Positions 6,555 to 8,532 of a DNA stretch of 8,532 bases are shown here, piece by piece. The first letter of the stretch is position 1; every line of letters begins with the position of its first letter. The position numbers and the translations under genes were made by a program. The notes beneath the pieces were generated by a model. The model ran no database searches. It worked only from the letters and a program-made list of their open reading frames with translations, and was not told the DNA's origin. This DNA is from an uncultured Clostridia bacterium (GTDB lineage Bacteria > Bacillota > Clostridia > Peptostreptococcales > Anaerovoracaceae), in the NCBI GenBank assembly GCA_934278965.1, contig CAKQWL010000228.1, forward strand, positions 1-8,532, read 5' to 3'.

Positions 6555-8532
6555 TCAAAGAAAGCTGTACGGGTTGATGTCAATCGATATCGTACACTTA
6601 TTTTTCGGATCGGCAAGCAGTCTCTGCTGCACCGCCGCAATCCTCGCGGTATCCTCCGCGCGTCTGCCGCGAGGGCATTTCAAAACCAAATAATACCGAT
6701 ATTTGCCGGAAACCTTTCCGATAGGTGCCGGTTTCCGTCCCAGTAGATCTCCGCCGCGCGGCCCGAGACACTCCCTCAGCAGCCGTTCGGCTCGCTCTGC
6801 TCCCTGCTCGGCAGCCGCCTCCTCCGTAGCGGACACCATGATCTGAATCAGATCGGAATACGGCGGGTATCCGAGCATCTTCCGAAGCCGGATCTCGGTC
6901 CGGTAAAAAGCTTCATAATCCTGCGCCGCGGCAGCCCGCACCGCATAATGTTCCGGTGCATAGGTTTGAATAATCACTCTTCCCTGCTCGTCTCCGCGAC
7001 CGGCGCGGCCCGCCGCCTGCGTAATCAGCTGGAATGTTTTTTCCGCGGATCGAAAATCCGGAATATTTAAGGTAAAATCCGCAGACAGAATGCCCACCAG
7101 GGCAACATTCCGAAAATCAAGCCCCTTTGCAACCAGCTGCGTCCCGATCAGAAGATTCGTCCTGCCCTTTCGAAACGCCGAAAGGATTCGTTCCGTACTC
7201 CCTTTCCTCTTTGCGGTATCCAGATCCAGCCGTGCGATCGCCGCCTGCGGAAAGAACTTTTGGCATTCTTCCTCTAATTTTTCCGTTCCGGTCCCAAAAT
7301 ACCGGATATACCGGCTTCCGCATTCCGGACAAGTCGAAGGAACCGGTTCCTTGCGCCCGCAGTAGTGGCACACCGCTGCATTCTCTTCTTTATGATACAC
7401 CATCGAAATCCCGCATTCCGGGCATTTCATGACGAAACCACAGCTTCGACAAGATAAGAAGGTAGAATACCCGCGCCGGTTCAGCAGCAGGATCGCCTGT
7501 TTCCCGCTGTCCAGCGTGCTCCGGATACCGTCATAAAGTCTGCCGCTGAAAACCGTCTTATTTCCTTTCGCAAGCTCTCTGCGCATATCTACGGTCTCCA
7601 TCTTTGGAAGCGCCACTTTATTATAGCGCTCTTTCATGGTGATTTTATGATAGATTCCTTCCTGTGCCCGCTCGTATGTAGCTATAGCCGGTGTTGCACT
7701 GCCGGCAAGTACGACGCCGCCGAACACCTTTGCCCGTTTGATCGCAATGTCAATCGTCTCGTATTTGGGCGCCTTATCGGATTTATAGGTACCCTCATGT
7801 TCCTCATCCAGAATGATGAGTCCGATCCCGGTAAGCGGCGCAAATACCGCCGAGCGCGCACCGATCACGATCCGAACATCGCCCCGACGGATTCTCTGCC
7901 ACTCATCATACCGTTCCCCCGGTCCGAGTTTACTATGCAGAACCGCAATATTTTCTGCGCCGAAGCGTCCGAAAAAACGATCGATCATCTGCCCCGTAAG
8001 AGAAATTTCCGGCACCAGCATGATCACCGTACGCTCCTGCTCCAAACAAATTTCCGCCAGGCGCATGTAAACTTCCGTTTTCCCGCTCCCGGTCACGCCA
8101 TGCAGCAGAAACAGTTCGTGCTTTTTCCTTTGAAGCGCCGGCAGGATCTCCTGCATGGCCTTTCGCTGCTCTTCCGTCAAGGAATCCACCGAGTCCGCTT
8201 CCCCGGGATTCTGCGCATACGGCGGGGTTCTGCGCTTTCCGTTTTTCAACGCGCTGCCCGCCGGAACAAAACATTTTACTGCCTCAATCGTACGGCAGAG
8301 ATAACGCCGTGTCATGAAAAGCACGGTTTCCCGCATTTCTTCGCTGAGGCAGATTTCCGGATCCCAGGATTCGATCGTTTTCAGGGTTCGAAAATTCCCA
8401 TCCGGAGGTTCTTCCTGAATCCGAAAAACATACGCATCGTAAAGCCGGTCTCCTTTTCCGAAAGGAACCGTAACTGTCTGCCCCTCGCGTACTTCGTCAA
8501 CAAGGCAGGCGTAGGTGAAGAAGCTGTCCGTC
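6555..8532 (-). CDS. priA: Primosomal protein N' / replication restart helicase PriA (5' end cut by window edge)
   Basis: The minus strand is open from the edge (first whole codon at 8531) to the TGA at 6555, giving 658 residues. PriA reloads the replisome at stalled forks by unwinding 3'-5' and recruiting the primosome. In this partial numbering, the 3'-end-binding domain starts with DSFFTYACLVDE and has the typical VPFGKG (22-27). Helicase motifs are Walker A GVTGSGKT (145-152), DEEH (242-245), GSAT (277-280), LLNRRGYST, GTQLVAKG (463-470) and QAAGRAGRG (505-513). Eight cysteines in four CxxC pairs (361/364, 370/373, 388/391, 401/404) form the two zinc sites inserted in lobe 2, and the C-terminus ends ISIDINPYSFL. 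By comparison with E. coli PriA only about 11 residues are missing at the front. The region between the DNA-binding domain and the helicase is unusually short, suggesting no winged-helix domain. The internal ATG at 8336 is not the start, since conserved sequence continues upstream of it. Confidence 0.95.
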   Translation of the reverse strand, partial: TDSFFTYACLVDEVREGQTVTVPFGKGDRLYDAYVFRIQEEPPDGNFRTLKTIESWDPEICLSEEMRETVLFMTRRYLCRTIEAVKCFVPAGSALKNGKRRTPPYAQNPGEADSVDSLTEEQRKAMQEILPALQRKKHELFLLHGVTGSGKTEVYMRLAEICLEQERTVIMLVPEISLTGQMIDRFFGRFGAENIAVLHSKLGPGERYDEWQRIRRGDVRIVIGARSAVFAPLTGIGLIILDEEHEGTYKSDKAPKYETIDIAIKRAKVFGGVVLAGSATPAIATYERAQEGIYHKITMKERYNKVALPKMETVDMRRELAKGNKTVFSGRLYDGIRSTLDSGKQAILLLNRRGYSTFLSCRSCGFVMKCPECGISMVYHKEENAAVCHYCGRKEPVPSTCPECGSRYIRYFGTGTEKLEEECQKFFPQAAIARLDLDTAKRKGSTERILSAFRKGRTNLLIGTQLVAKGLDFRNVALVGILSADFTLNIPDFRSAEKTFQLITQAAGRAGRGDEQGRVIIQTYAPEHYAVRAAAAQDYEAFYRTEIRLRKMLGYPPYSDLIQIMVSATEEAAAEQGAERAERLLRECLGPRGGDLLGRKPAPIGKVSGKYRYYLVLKCPRGRRAEDTARIAAVQQRLLADPKNKCTISIDINPYSFL

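Noticed and set aside
1..8532. Search for defence systems, mobile elements, CRISPR, tRNA or riboswitches
   Set aside because: Every base except short junctions is assigned to conserved housekeeping genes in their usual order. No direct-repeat arrays, terminal inverted repeats, integrase or transposase motifs, or structured leader regions were seen.

Overview
This window is ordinary core bacterial chromosome. All eight genes lie on the minus strand, so the transcript reads from the right edge (8532) to the left edge (1). The order is priA (5' end cut off), def, fmt, a YugP-type membrane zinc metallopeptidase, rsmB, stp (prpC), prkC and rsgA (3' end cut off). The PASTA-type PrkC kinase, its PP2C partner, and the def-fmt-rsmB-stp-prkC-rsgA order are characteristic of Firmicutes. 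The peptidase between fmt and rsmB, the estimated mid-range GC content and the protein sequences suggest a Clostridia member, possibly Lachnospiraceae or a relative. Family or genus cannot be fixed from this window alone.

Layout: the right third (8532-6555) is the PriA replication-restart helicase. After a 64-bp spacer come peptide deformylase (6490-6005) and methionyl-tRNA formyltransferase (6008-5076), overlapping by 4 bp. These two enzymes put on and take off the N-formyl group of the initiator methionine. Two bases further on is the peptidase (5073-4381), whose stop codon directly abuts the start of the 16S rRNA m5C967 methyltransferase RsmB (4380-3094). A 31-bp gap leads to the PP2C phosphatase Stp (3062-2328). 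The membrane Ser/Thr kinase PrkC (2315-354) follows, and RsgA, a ribosome-assembly GTPase, begins at 357 inside the kinase stop codon.

The seven junctions range from a 4-bp overlap to a 64-bp gap. Most carry a Shine-Dalgarno sequence inside or against the end of the upstream gene. I see no convincing internal promoter or terminator, so the set reads as one operon joining replication restart, formyl-methionine handling, 30S maturation and a phosphorylation switch. Coding density is near complete, with no gene-free stretch above 64 bp, and I see no tRNA, rRNA, CRISPR, mobile element or prophage.

No new system is evident. The points most worth a second look are a PriA that seems to lack the winged-helix domain between its DNA-binding and helicase parts, the absence of rlmN from its usual place between rsmB and stp, and a poorly understood membrane protease translationally embedded between fmt and rsmB.
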